Below are positions 41,690 to 50,810 of a DNA stretch of 64,000 nucleotides, in pieces. The notes under the pieces are model-generated. The model was not told the DNA's origin. It was given only the letters and a program-made list of their open reading frames with translations, and searched no databases. Position 1 is the first letter of the stretch. Each line of letters starts with the position of its first letter. The position numbers and the translations under genes were made by a program. The DNA is from Palsa-295 sp963785585 (GTDB taxonomy: Bacteria; Acidobacteriota; Terriglobia; Acidiferrales; UBA7541): assembly GCA_963785585.1 (NCBI GenBank), contig CAWAVW010000004.1, positions 1,488,001 to 1,552,000 of the forward strand, in the 5' to 3' direction.

Positions 41690-42688
41690 ATGAAACATAC
41701 GATTACGCTTATCCCCGGAGACGGGATTGGACCGGAAGTCTGCACCGCCGTAAAGGAAATCATCGCTGCCGCGAACGTGAGCATCGAGTGGGACGAGATC
41801 GCCCCGCGAAAAGAATTCGAATCGAAAGGCATCGACTTCATCAAAACCGGCGTGATGCCATCGCTTCTGAAGAATCGCGTGGCTTTGAAGGGGCCGCTTG
41901 AGACGGCTGTCGTCGGCGGACCTCCCAGCTTGAATGTCGCACTGCGCCAAGCTCTCGAGCTCTATGCCAATGTGCGACCCGTGAAAAACCTGGAAGGCGT
42001 TCAGTCTCGATTCCTGAATGTGGATATGGTGCTCATTCGCGAGAACACAGAGGACTTGTATGCGGGCCTTGAGCATACGGTCGTTCCTGGCGTGGTCGAG
42101 AGCCTAAAAATTATTACGGAGAAAGCCTCGACGCGCATCGCCAAGTTTGCGTTTGAGTATGCTCGCAAAAACGGCCGTAAGAAGATCCACGCGATTCACA
42201 AAGCGAACATCATGAAGCTGTCCGACGGCCTTTTCTTGACGTCCGCCCGAGCCGTCGCGAAAGATTATCCGGATATTGAATACAAGGAATTGATCATCGA
42301 TAACGCGTGCATGCAAATGGTGCTGAATCCGCACCAGTTCGACATGCTGGTGCTGACGAACCTGTACGGCGACATCATGAGCGACCTGGCAGCCGGGCTG
42401 GTCGGCGGACTGGGCGTGGTGCCGAGCGGGAACATCGGCGAATCGGTGGCTGTGTTTGAGTCCGTGCACGGAACGGCGCCGGACATCGCCGGAAAAGGAA
42501 TCGCGAATCCGACTGCCCTGCTGATGAGCTCGATTATGATGTTGCGGCATATCGAGGAACGGGCGGCGGCGCTCCGCATCGAGGACGCTTTACACAAGGT
42601 TTACCGCGAAGGAAAAACTTTAACGCGAGACGTGGGCGGAAAATCTTCGACGGCCGAATTCACGAAGTCAGTGATTGCGGCGTTCTAG
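41690..42688 (+). CDS. NAD-type isocitrate dehydrogenase (isocitrate/isopropylmalate family)
   Basis: 332 aa from the ATG at 41690. Family features are IPGDGIGPEV at the start, YANVRPVKNLEG, IRENTEDLYAGLEH, KANIMKLSDGLF, LYGDIMSDLAAGLVGGLG and SVHGTAPDIAGKGIANP. The size and the REnTEDLYAG-E pattern suit the NAD-linked isocitrate dehydrogenase branch rather than 3-isopropylmalate dehydrogenase, but homoisocitrate dehydrogenase is not excluded. Role: oxidative decarboxylation in the TCA cycle. It is monocistronic and convergent with the Fur-family gene. Confidence 0.85.
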   Translation: MKHTITLIPGDGIGPEVCTAVKEIIAAANVSIEWDEIAPRKEFESKGIDFIKTGVMPSLLKNRVALKGPLETAVVGGPPSLNVALRQALELYANVRPVKNLEGVQSRFLNVDMVLIRENTEDLYAGLEHTVVPGVVESLKIITEKASTRIAKFAFEYARKNGRKKIHAIHKANIMKLSDGLFLTSARAVAKDYPDIEYKELIIDNACMQMVLNPHQFDMLVLTNLYGDIMSDLAAGLVGGLGVVPSGNIGESVAVFESVHGTAPDIAGKGIANPTALLMSSIMMLRHIEERAAALRIEDALHKVYREGKTLTRDVGGKSSTAEFTKSVIAAF

Positions 42689-42705
42689 CAAGGATTGCAG
42701 GATCG

Positions 42706-43221
42706 CTACTGGGATGCGGCCGCAGCTTCGTGTGCGGCGCGAGTTTTGCGGCAATCCGCGCACAAACCGCCGACTTCGGTGCGCATTACGGTAATCTCAA
42801 TCCCGCAGTCCTGCGCGATCTGGTTCTTCAGATTCTCGTACAAATCGCTCTCGAATTCCCTTACCTTCCCGCAATTCATGCAGGCCACGTGAATATGGTC
42901 GCGCGGACCGTGGCTTTCGTAGAAGTGGCGATCGCCGCGAAGGTGAAGCAGGTCAAGCTCGTCGATGAGGCCCTGACGCTTCAGCAAGTCCAGCGTGCGA
43001 TAGACGGTCACCTGGGTTACGTCCGGATCGATTTTGCGCGCGCGTTCGAGGATTTCGTTGGCGTCCAGGTGGCGTCGCGCGGTCTCCATCACTTGCAGCA
43101 GGACGCGTCGCTGCCGCGTAAGGCGAATGCCACGCGAGCCGAGGGCGCGCTGCAAGTGCCCGGGCGTTTCCCGATTGATGCGCTCGCCGGAAGAAACTCG
43201 ATGTGCAGGTGTGGCGCTCAT
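42706..43221 (-). CDS. fur: Fur-family transcriptional regulator
   Basis: 171 aa from the ATG at 43221 (an upstream frame reaches 43239). The winged-helix domain includes LGSRGIRLTRQRRVLLQVME and DVTQVTVYRTLDLLKRQGLI. The metal/dimerisation domain has HFYESHGPRDHIHVACMNC and the second pair CADC, so both structural CxxC zinc motifs are present. Whether it senses Fe, Zn, Mn or peroxide cannot be decided here. It ends 18 bases from the isocitrate dehydrogenase stop (convergent). Confidence 0.85.
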   Translation of the reverse strand: MSATPAHRVSSGERINRETPGHLQRALGSRGIRLTRQRRVLLQVMETARRHLDANEILERARKIDPDVTQVTVYRTLDLLKRQGLIDELDLLHLRGDRHFYESHGPRDHIHVACMNCGKVREFESDLYENLKNQIAQDCGIEITVMRTEVGGLCADCRKTRAAHEAAAASQ

Positions 43222-43303
43222 GAGATTGCAGTATAGCAAATTTCAAAAACGGAAAAACAGAGGAACGAAGCCGGCCGCCAGACGGAGACGAAAGAACTCG
43301 GGC

Positions 43304-44635
43304 TTAGTGGTGACTTTGAATGACTTTCAAAATGTCGCTGTACATGACGAAGCCAAGAATTCCCAGCAGAAAGACCAGGCCGACCTGAACGAAGCGCTCT
43401 TTCACGACCACGCTCAAATCCCGCCGCATGGCTCCCTCAATCGCCAGCAACAAGATGTGTCCGCCGTCGAGGATCGGAATCGGCAGCAGGTTCAGCAAGC
43501 CCAGGTTCAAGCTGATGGCGGCCATGAATTCGAGGAACGAAAGCGGCCCATGCTTGGCGGCTTGTCCGGAAACACGAGCGATGCCCACGACGCCGCTCAA
43601 CTGCCGAATGGAAACTTTCCCGGTGAACAAGCCGCCGAGAACCTGAGAAATTTGCTTCATCACCTGCACGGTAGCGAAGCTGGCGTCTTTCGCGGAAGTC
43701 AGAAACGGCTGGCGTTCGTATTCGTCCTGCGTTTTTGCCGCCACGCCGATCTGCCAAACGACCTGCCCTTCCTGATCCATGCTCTGCATCGGCGTCACCG
43801 GAATCGTTTCCGTCTTACCGTCGCGTGCGACGCCGAGCACCAGCTCTTTTCCGTCAGACTGGTGCACCGTATCCACGAGCTGGTTCCAGGCGACGATCGA
43901 CTTGCCGTTCATCGAAGTGATCAAATCGCCGCCGCGCAGTCCGGCTTTTTCCGCGGGCGAACCGATAGCGACTTCGTCGAGCACCGGACTTAAACCGGGA
44001 TAGCCCACTAGCTGAAACGGGGACGGTTTTTCGGGAATTTTTACGGTGAGCTTTTGCTCGGAACCGGCGCGAATCACATCGATCGCCACAGCGTCGCCCG
44101 GCTTTACGCCTTCGATGGCCGTCAGAACCTTATCCCAATCGGAAGTCTTGGTGCCATTCACGGCGACGATCTGGTCTCCGGGCTGAACGCCGCCCGCGAG
44201 GACGTTTTCCGGAACCGCTTTTACCTCAGCCGCCTGGCGCAGGTACACCGCCGAAGGAATTCCAGCCAGCCAGAAGATGCCCCAGAAAATCACAAACGCG
44301 AGAAGGATGTTCATGGCGGGGCCCGCGCAGGCGATCAGTACGCGCACCCACCGGGGCTTCGAAAGGAACTCGTAGTCGGCACCGCTGCGCTCTTCGACGG
44401 GATTGTCGCCAGACATGCGAACGTAACCGCCAAAAGGCAGCGCGCTGACGCGATAATCGGTGTCGCCGCGCTTCACTCCGAAAAGCCGCGTGCCAAAGCC
44501 CAGCGAAAACACTTCCACGCGAACGCCCGCCATCTTCGCGGCGATGAAATGTCCCCATTCGTGGACGAAAATCATGATGCCCAAAACGATGGAAACAGCA
44601 ATGAGATCGGTTAAAGCGCTAGAAAAGTTCGACAT
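43304..44635 (-). CDS. rseP: Site-2 protease RseP
   Basis: 443 aa inner-membrane zinc protease of the M50 family. It cleaves anti-sigma factors and remnant signal peptides within the membrane. HEWGH (H25, E26, H29) lies in the first membrane helix. Two PDZ-like regions follow (GGVQPGDQIVAVNGTKTSDW, AGLRGGDLITSMNGKSIVAW), then LLNLLPIPILDGGHI carrying the third zinc ligand (Asp) and a final membrane span. It is the downstream member of uppS-cdsA-dxr-rseP, a common order. The dxr stop is 19 bases upstream. Confidence 0.95.
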   Translation of the reverse strand: MSNFSSALTDLIAVSIVLGIMIFVHEWGHFIAAKMAGVRVEVFSLGFGTRLFGVKRGDTDYRVSALPFGGYVRMSGDNPVEERSGADYEFLSKPRWVRVLIACAGPAMNILLAFVIFWGIFWLAGIPSAVYLRQAAEVKAVPENVLAGGVQPGDQIVAVNGTKTSDWDKVLTAIEGVKPGDAVAIDVIRAGSEQKLTVKIPEKPSPFQLVGYPGLSPVLDEVAIGSPAEKAGLRGGDLITSMNGKSIVAWNQLVDTVHQSDGKELVLGVARDGKTETIPVTPMQSMDQEGQVVWQIGVAAKTQDEYERQPFLTSAKDASFATVQVMKQISQVLGGLFTGKVSIRQLSGVVGIARVSGQAAKHGPLSFLEFMAAISLNLGLLNLLPIPILDGGHILLLAIEGAMRRDLSVVVKERFVQVGLVFLLGILGFVMYSDILKVIQSHH

Positions 44636-44653
44636 GAGGCCTCATTCTGCATT

Positions 44654-45850
44654 CTACCTCTTTTTCTTTTCTACCTCTACCCGCGCCAACCGCCGTGCTT
44701 CCAGATCAGCAGCCAGGACGTCTTCAATGGTTTTCATCGGCGTGCGAGGCATCTTTTCGAGCACGGATTCGACGACCCGAGCGATGCCCACGAATTTGAT
44801 TTTGCCGGCCAGAAATGCCGCGACGGCGATTTCGTCAGCGGCGTTCAGGGCGCATGGCAGCGGACCTCCCGCTTTCAGCGCATGCTTGGCGAGCGTGAGG
44901 CACGGAAATTTCTTCGCGGGAACCTCTTCGAAGTCCAATCGGCTCAACTTGGACCAATCCAACGCACATTCTTTGGACGAGGCCCGCTCCGGATAGGTTA
45001 GCGCGTATTGGATGGGCATGCGCATGTCCGTTGGGCCGAGCTGTGCCAGGATTGAACCATCCACAAACTCGACCATGGAATGGATGGTGGACTGCGGATG
45101 AATGACGACCTGGATCAGGTCGAGTTCGACGCTGAAAAGCCATTTCGCTTCGATCACTTCGAAGCCCTTATTCATCATCGTGGCGGAGTCGATGGTAATT
45201 CGCTGGCCCATTTTCCAATTGGGGTGAGCCAGCGCCTGCTTCGGCGTGATTTTTGCGAATTGAGAAGGCGGCGTTTTCCGAAAAGGTCCACCGGAAGCAG
45301 TAAGGACGAGCCGCTTCACTTCGCGCGATTCTCCGGCGCGAAGGCATTGGTGTATGGCGTTGTGTTCGCTATCGATTGGCAGGAGCGTGACATGATGGCG
45401 ATGAACGGCGGCCATCACCACTTCGCCGGCCGCCACGAGCACCTCTTTATTGGCGAGGCCGATTTCCTTGCCGAGCTCGATGGCCTTGTACGTTGCGGGC
45501 AGTCCGACGACTCCCACGGCCGCGGAAACGACCATCTGCGCGTCGGGATGCGTGGCGACGCGCTCCATTCCTTGTGCGCCGAAAAAAATCTCCGGCTGAG
45601 GCTGCGGTTTGCTCGCGCCTTTCGCGTGGTGGCGCTGCAGACGATCGCCCAGCTCGCGCGCACCCGCTTCGGTGGCGACCGACACAACTTTCGGCCGATG
45701 CGCGATCGTTTGTTCCGCGGCCAACTTCACGTTGGAGCCGGCCGCGATGGCGACGACTTCGAATTGTCCGGGATTGGCAGCGACCACGGCGAGCGATTGC
45801 GTGCCGATTGAGCCGGTAGAACCTAGAATCGAGATTCGTTTCATGCGCAT
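44654..45850 (-). CDS. dxr: 1-deoxy-D-xylulose 5-phosphate reductoisomerase
   Basis: 398 aa. It converts DXP to MEP with NADPH, the first committed step of the MEP isoprenoid pathway. N-terminal NADPH loop ILGSTGSIGTQSLAVV; substrate/metal region with LPIDSEHNAIHQCLRAGE; TASGGPF and WKMGQRITIDSATMMNKGFE are diagnostic. The alternative start MKRIS is two codons in. It is in a cluster with uppS, which uses the pathway's end product. Confidence 0.95.
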   Translation of the reverse strand: MRMKRISILGSTGSIGTQSLAVVAANPGQFEVVAIAAGSNVKLAAEQTIAHRPKVVSVATEAGARELGDRLQRHHAKGASKPQPQPEIFFGAQGMERVATHPDAQMVVSAAVGVVGLPATYKAIELGKEIGLANKEVLVAAGEVVMAAVHRHHVTLLPIDSEHNAIHQCLRAGESREVKRLVLTASGGPFRKTPPSQFAKITPKQALAHPNWKMGQRITIDSATMMNKGFEVIEAKWLFSVELDLIQVVIHPQSTIHSMVEFVDGSILAQLGPTDMRMPIQYALTYPERASSKECALDWSKLSRLDFEEVPAKKFPCLTLAKHALKAGGPLPCALNAADEIAVAAFLAGKIKFVGIARVVESVLEKMPRTPMKTIEDVLAADLEARRLARVEVEKKKR

Positions 45851-45964
45851 TCAGTGTAACGGGGATTCGCGAGACTTGGGAACCACCGAAAGCCAAAAAA
45901 GAGTAACGCGGACGGCACACGCTCGTTGCCGGACGCTGCCGTACGTCTTTGCGCATCTCTCGAG

Positions 45965-46825
45965 CTATTGCGCGTGACCGAGCCATTCGAACAGCGCCCA
46001 CACCACCGGTGCGGCAAGAATCAAACTGTCGATTCGATCGAGCATGCCGCCGTGGCCGGGCAGCAGCGCACCGGAATCCTTCACGTCCGCACCGCGCTTG
46101 TAGGCTGACTCGATCAAGTCGCCTGCCTGTCCCGCGATATTTGCCGCGGCCGCGATTACCAGCAGACTGACGGCGTCGGCCATCATCCATTTCGCGAAAA
46201 AGACCGCGACGATCATGGATGCCAGCACGTTACCAAGCGCGCCCTCCCAGGTTTTTTTGGGGCTGAGCGCAGGGGCCATCGGCACACGGCCGAGCGATTT
46301 GCCGACGAAGTAAGCGAGCATGTCGCCGGCCCAGACCAGCACGAGCGTGAAGAGCAACAGGTGCTTGCCGACGCGGTCAATCTCGTTGAGCCGGACAACG
46401 TAGCTGAAAGGAAGCACGACGAATAAAATCGCGCCGGAGCTGATGGCCATGGCGGGAAACGTCTCGTGCAGAGGACGGCGCGTGGCCAGGCCGATCGCAA
46501 CGCATCCGAAGATGAAAATCAAAAGCGCGGCTTCGAGCGACAGCATCCCGCCCTGCGCGTCCCGCACAATGGAAATTCCGCCTCCAAAGGTACGCGTTTG
46601 CAGATGGCCGAGAGAATACTGAGCGTAGAACACGAGGAGGGTGCAGACGTACGTCCACTTTTTGAATCCGCGCATTCCCACTCGATCACCGAGAGTGAAA
46701 AACTCGACGAGGGCGAGGATGGCGACGGCCGCGGCAATTCCCGCCACCAAAATCGCGGGGCTGAGCCAGATCAGGGCGACGACAATGGGAATGAGAACCG
46801 CAGCGGTGACAATGCGCAGCAGCAT
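45965..46825 (-). CDS. cdsA: Phosphatidate cytidylyltransferase (CDP-diglyceride synthase)
   Basis: 286 aa from the ATG at 46825. An integral membrane enzyme making CDP-diacylglycerol for phospholipid synthesis. It has about seven or eight hydrophobic helices, SPKKTWEGALGN, and the C-terminal signature VKDSGALLPGHGGMLDRIDS with its conserved Asp residues. Its start lies six bases after the uppS stop, so it is probably in the same transcript. Confidence 0.93.
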   Translation of the reverse strand: MLLRIVTAAVLIPIVVALIWLSPAILVAGIAAAVAILALVEFFTLGDRVGMRGFKKWTYVCTLLVFYAQYSLGHLQTRTFGGGISIVRDAQGGMLSLEAALLIFIFGCVAIGLATRRPLHETFPAMAISSGAILFVVLPFSYVVRLNEIDRVGKHLLLFTLVLVWAGDMLAYFVGKSLGRVPMAPALSPKKTWEGALGNVLASMIVAVFFAKWMMADAVSLLVIAAAANIAGQAGDLIESAYKRGADVKDSGALLPGHGGMLDRIDSLILAAPVVWALFEWLGHAQ

Positions 46826-46830
46826 CCGCG

Positions 46831-47691
46831 CTAGCCCCGGCCTTTGCCGACCGCGGCCTTGGATGCGGACTTCTTTCCCGCCGAACCCAGGCCGCCGTAG
46901 CGGCGTTCGCGCTTTTGGAAATCCACAAGCGCTTCGAGGAGCCGCGAGCGGGAAAAATCGGGCCACAGGGTTTCGGTGACGTAGATTTCGGCGTAGGCGA
47001 TCTGCCACAGCAGAAAATTGCTGACCCGCATTTCGCCGCTGGTCCGGATGAGCAGATCGGGATCGGGCAGTCCCGCAGTGTAAAGGTAGTCGGAGATCGA
47101 TTGCTCATCGGCGTGGAACGGCTCGACGCCGTTCGATTTGGCGTGGTCGAGCATGGCGTTGAAGGCATCCACCAGTTCGGCGCGGCCACCGTAGTTGAGC
47201 GCGACGACGAGTTTCATACCGGTATTGCCCGCGGTAAGGCGCATGCCCTGTTCGATGTCGCTGCGGACCGCGTCCGGCAATTGGGACGAGCGGCCAATCA
47301 CAACCAGCCGGATGTTGTTCTTGTGAATTTCGGGCAATTCTCGTTTCAGATATTCGCGAAGCAGGCGCATGAGGAAATCGACTTCGGCCTGCGGACGGCG
47401 CCAGTTTTCCAGCGAAAACGCATAGAGCGTAAGGCACGGAAGCTTCAGCCGCGCGCACGTTTCGATAATTTCGCGAGCGGCTTTCACGCCGGCTCGATGA
47501 CCCGCCACGCGAGGCAAGTGGCGCGACTGCGCCCAGCGGCCATTGCCGTCCATGATCACGGCTACGTGCTGGGGCATGTGCGCGAGGTCGATTTTTTCCA
47601 GCAAAGCCGCTTCGGCGCGGTTGGCGGGTTTCAGAAGTTCGCTTGGCTTCACGCGCTGTTCACTCAAGGATGGCACACGAGCATTCCACAA
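46831..47691 (-). CDS. uppS: Isoprenyl transferase (undecaprenyl diphosphate synthase)
   Basis: 286 aa; it condenses IPP onto FPP to give the C55 carrier for peptidoglycan and O-antigen. HVAVIMDGNGRWAQSRHLPR contains the catalytic Asp and the diphosphate-binding Arg. TLYAFSLENWRRP, VVALNYGGRAELVDAF and DLLIRTSGEMRVSNFLLWQI are all conserved. The N-terminal about 35 residues are extra, so an internal start (for example the V of VKPSELLKP) is possible. The basic Lys/Gly tail is not part of the family core. Confidence 0.94.
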   Translation of the reverse strand: MWNARVPSLSEQRVKPSELLKPANRAEAALLEKIDLAHMPQHVAVIMDGNGRWAQSRHLPRVAGHRAGVKAAREIIETCARLKLPCLTLYAFSLENWRRPQAEVDFLMRLLREYLKRELPEIHKNNIRLVVIGRSSQLPDAVRSDIEQGMRLTAGNTGMKLVVALNYGGRAELVDAFNAMLDHAKSNGVEPFHADEQSISDYLYTAGLPDPDLLIRTSGEMRVSNFLLWQIAYAEIYVTETLWPDFSRSRLLEALVDFQKRERRYGGLGSAGKKSASKAAVGKGRG

Positions 47692-47817
47692 CTACTTTCG
47701 ATTCGCGGATTTAGAAAAGCATGTTTAAGAGTTTTCGCGCATGAAAATCCACGCAGGCGACTCAAAAAAACTAGCACAGCGGTGGGCAGCAATCAACCAT
47801 TCGTGTTTCTCCGGCGG

Positions 47818-49185
47818 TTACGGCCAATGAAGCCACGAACCGACCAGTCCCGTGCCGGCGGGCTGGGTGAGCGCGGCATACACCAGCACGATCGTCAGTG
47901 CGATCATGATGACGCTCACCGTCCAGGCGACGAGGTTGAAGCTCCAGGAATTGGTGTGGTCGCCCATCAAATCCCGCCGGTTGATCAGCAGCAGGATGAA
48001 GATCAAAACCACGGGTAACCAGACGCCGTTGGCGACCTGCGAGAGCACGAGAATCTTAAAAAGCGGCGCGCGGGGGATCAAAATGATTCCGCCGCCGACG
48101 ACGATCAGCCCGGTGTAGAGCGAATAGAAGGCCGGAGCTTCTTTGACCTTGCGGTCGAGCCCCGCCTCGAAGCCGAGCCCTTCACAAATGACATGCGCCG
48201 TGGAAAGCGGCAGAATCGACGCCGCGAAGAGTGACGCGTTCAGCAAACCGAAAGCGAACAGGTACGACGCCCACTTCCCTGCTAACGGCGAGAGGGCTGC
48301 GGCGGCCTGTGCCGCGTCCGTGATGTTTGTCATGCCGTTTTTATTCAGAGTCGCCGCGCAGCATACGATAATGAAAAAAACGATCGCCATGCAGGTGATG
48401 CTGCCGACTAAGACGTCCAACCGAGCGTGCTTGTATTGCTTGGGCCCCACGCGCTTTTCGACGAAGCCCGCCTGGAGATAGAAGAACTGCCACGGGGCGA
48501 TGGTGGTGCCGACAAGCGCGGTGAGCATGAGCAGGTACTCGGTGCTGAAGTGCAGCGAAGGCGCGACGGTTTCCTTGGCCGCGAGGAGCCAGTCCGGCTT
48601 GGCCAGGAAGGCCGAGACGATGTAGGTCAAATAAAATCCGCACGCCACGAGAAATATCTTTTCGACCTGGCTGTAACTGCCGCGCACCACGAGCAGCCAC
48701 ACCGCAATCGCCGCGAGTGGCACGGAAACATATTTGCTGACTCCGAAAATCTGCATGGACGCGGCGACGCCGGCAAACTCCGCCACGGTGTTTCCCAGGT
48801 CCACGGCCAGAGCGGCGAGCATGACGAAGAATGTTGAGCGAAAACCAAATTCCTCGCGGATCAGATCGGATAGGCCCTTGCCGGTAACAACGCCCATCCG
48901 GGCGCACATTTCTTCGCTGACGTAGAGCGCAATCGTCATGGGAATCAGCGACCACAGCATCGTGTAACCGAATTGCGCGCCTGCGGTGGTGTACGTGGTG
49001 ATCCCGCCGGCGTCGTTGTCCACGTTGGAAGTGATCAGCCCGGGCCCGATCACCGCGAGCAGCACGGCCAGACGGCGGCGCGTCATGCGCGTCCGGCGCA
49101 TGAATTCGCCGCCGCGTGCTTTCCAAGCCGCAAGGCCGCCCGAATTGGTGATTTTGTCGCTCATCGCTTTTGATACGACTGCCAT
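47818..49185 (-). CDS. Nramp-family divalent cation transporter, NRMT-like (probably Mg2+)
   Basis: 455 aa with about 11 membrane helices. TM1 reads GPGLITSNVDNDAGGITTYT. It aligns without gaps to canonical Nramp TM1, keeping the metal-binding Asp (D58), but the Asn of DPGN is Gly (G61). In TM6, the canonical MPH is APW (GTTIAPWQFFYLQ), so the transition-metal-selecting Met is Ala. These changes fit the Nramp-related magnesium transporter clade. The adjoining PRC-MgtE_N-CBS gene, which ends 44 bases upstream, supports magnesium transport. Substrate is inferred, not shown. Confidence 0.85.
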   Translation of the reverse strand: MAVVSKAMSDKITNSGGLAAWKARGGEFMRRTRMTRRRLAVLLAVIGPGLITSNVDNDAGGITTYTTAGAQFGYTMLWSLIPMTIALYVSEEMCARMGVVTGKGLSDLIREEFGFRSTFFVMLAALAVDLGNTVAEFAGVAASMQIFGVSKYVSVPLAAIAVWLLVVRGSYSQVEKIFLVACGFYLTYIVSAFLAKPDWLLAAKETVAPSLHFSTEYLLMLTALVGTTIAPWQFFYLQAGFVEKRVGPKQYKHARLDVLVGSITCMAIVFFIIVCCAATLNKNGMTNITDAAQAAAALSPLAGKWASYLFAFGLLNASLFAASILPLSTAHVICEGLGFEAGLDRKVKEAPAFYSLYTGLIVVGGGIILIPRAPLFKILVLSQVANGVWLPVVLIFILLLINRRDLMGDHTNSWSFNLVAWTVSVIMIALTIVLVYAALTQPAGTGLVGSWLHWP

Positions 49186-49229
49186 CCATACGATCTAAAT
49201 CAGAAATAAGGAACTGCCGCGCCGTTTTC

Positions 49230-50474
49230 TTAGGCTAGCTTTTCCTGCAATCGGCTCACCACGTCGTCCACGGTAATCGCTCCGATCGGATGATTCTCGA
49301 GATCGACGACCGTCAGGCTCCGCAAATTGTATTTATCGAAAAGCTCAAACACTTCGGTGTCTTGCGCGTCGGTCGTAACCGAAAGCACCGGCTCGGCCAT
49401 CAACTCCGACATCCGCTGTTCGGAATCGGCCAGCAGCAATCGCGCGACCGGAACGGCGCCGGAAAGAGCTGCGTCTTTGTTGATGAGCACCACGTTGTCG
49501 AGCTGGTCCGGGGCGATGTCGTGGAAGCGGATGTAATCCACCACTTCGCCGCGCGTGGCATCCTCGCCCACGACCACGATTTCGGTGGTCATCAAACCGC
49601 CGGCGGTATGGGCTTCGAAACGCAGCAGTTCGCGCACGCCTTGCGCTTCGCGATGTTCCATTTCTTCCAGAACTTCGCGTGAGGTTTCGGGCTCGAGATG
49701 AGACATCAAATCCGCCGCGGCGTCCGGGCTCATTTCCTCGATGATGTCGGCGGCGCGCTCAGGGTCGAGACTTTCGACGACCTGCGTCTGCAAGCGTTCG
49801 TCGAGTTCGGCAATCGTTTCCGCAGCGGTCTCTTCGTCGAGGGACGCTACGATTCCCTGCCGCTCCTCGGGCGAAAGCTCTTCAATCAGTTCCGCGAGGT
49901 CTGCCGGATGCAAGGCGGCCAGGCGTTCGCTGGTAAGGCGCAACTTTACGCGCCGAAGCGGGTCGGCCTCGATCAAATTGACGAATTCCCAGCGAATCTT
50001 GCGCGGCGGCAATTTCTCCTGGATGCGCCGAATTCCCATGGGGGGCACCACGCCTTGCAGCAGCCGGCGAACCGCACCCGGGAGCCCGACATCCACCTGC
50101 GTAATCCGAAGCTCGGTGCTGCCGTTGTTGCGCTGGTCCTGGAGATCAATGTCGTTCACTCGGACGACTTTCCGCCCGTTGGTATCGATGATTTGCTGGT
50201 CGAGCAGGTCTTTGCCGACCGCGAGCCACGCCTCGTTGGGCTTGAACAGCTCAAGCGAGGATTCTTCCGTCGAAAGGCCGATCCGGCCCGGCGCAACTGA
50301 CGCAATCTGATCGTAACGAGCGACCAGGGGACGATACTGGCCCCGTGCCAGCAAGAGTCTTGCGATACGGTTGGACTGGTCGGCAGGCTCGATAAACATT
50401 TCCTTTACCCTGCCGACAAAATTGCCGAGCGAGTCAAACGCGTCCGCGCCCAGTATCTCCGTGGCATGCAGCAT
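49230..50474 (-). CDS. PRC-barrel / MgtE N-domain / CBS-pair regulatory protein
   Basis: 414 aa from the ATG at 50474 (GGAGGG upstream); soluble. An N-terminal PRC-barrel (HATEILGADAFDSLGNFVGR), a second PRC-like half (about 80-140), then MgtE N-domain superhelix repeats (LHPADLAELIEELSPEERQG, ETIAELDERLQTQVVESLDP, DAAADLMSHLEPETSREVLE) and a CBS pair (MTTEIVVVGEDATRGEV to the end). It lacks the MgtE membrane channel. In MgtE these domains sense Mg2+ and gate the pore; here they probably regulate the adjacent Nramp-like transporter. Confidence 0.88.
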   Translation of the reverse strand: MLHATEILGADAFDSLGNFVGRVKEMFIEPADQSNRIARLLLARGQYRPLVARYDQIASVAPGRIGLSTEESSLELFKPNEAWLAVGKDLLDQQIIDTNGRKVVRVNDIDLQDQRNNGSTELRITQVDVGLPGAVRRLLQGVVPPMGIRRIQEKLPPRKIRWEFVNLIEADPLRRVKLRLTSERLAALHPADLAELIEELSPEERQGIVASLDEETAAETIAELDERLQTQVVESLDPERAADIIEEMSPDAAADLMSHLEPETSREVLEEMEHREAQGVRELLRFEAHTAGGLMTTEIVVVGEDATRGEVVDYIRFHDIAPDQLDNVVLINKDAALSGAVPVARLLLADSEQRMSELMAEPVLSVTTDAQDTEVFELFDKYNLRSLTVVDLENHPIGAITVDDVVSRLQEKLA

Positions 50475-50745
50475 GGCAATTCCCTCCGCGCTTTTCGATC
50501 GACGGGGCGCCCGGGCAAAAAAAAAGCCCGAGACCGGAACTGCGCGGCCGCGGGCGGACAAACCTCGCCTTGCGCTACTTCAAGCCGGGCCTCGCCTCCC
50601 TGTCCCCGCGCATCGCGCACGCGCGCCGAACAGATACGAGCGGGAAAGTGCTGTCTCCATGCCGGGCGACGGCTGGGTGCCCGGCACGGACGTTACTTCC
50701 CGGTTCCGAATTGGACGAATGCTCCATCGAGAAAAATCGTGTCCA
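50475..50745 (-). promoter_or_regulatory. Long structured leader of the MgtE_N-CBS / Nramp pair (candidate riboswitch)
   Basis: About 270 untranslated bases lie between the promoter-like site and the start codon. They contain a perfect TGCCGGGC/GCCCGGCA hairpin (50659-50685) enclosed by CGGGAAGT/ACTTTCCCG (one bulged T), and later CGGGC-T9-GCCCG next to the start. I could not fit it to the M-box or other known consensus. It may be an uncharacterised metal-responsive leader. Confidence 0.45.
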
Positions 50746-50751
50746 AATTGA

Positions 50752-50780
50752 CTAGTAAATGCTGGCGACAGGTTTGTCAA
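50752..50780 (-). promoter_or_regulatory. Promoter-like site of the MgtE_N-CBS / Nramp pair
   Basis: Minus strand TTGACA (50780-50775), 17 bases, TACTAG (50757-50752). The -35 is perfect; the -10 is weak. Confidence 0.5.
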
Positions 50781-50810
50781 GCGAAGACTGACGTTTGGCG
50801 CGAAAATTGT

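Noticed and set aside
50475..50745. M-box (Mg2+) riboswitch upstream of the MgtE_N-CBS gene
   Set aside because: No GTTAGGTGAGGCTCC-type core could be found, so it is reported only as an unidentified structured leader.
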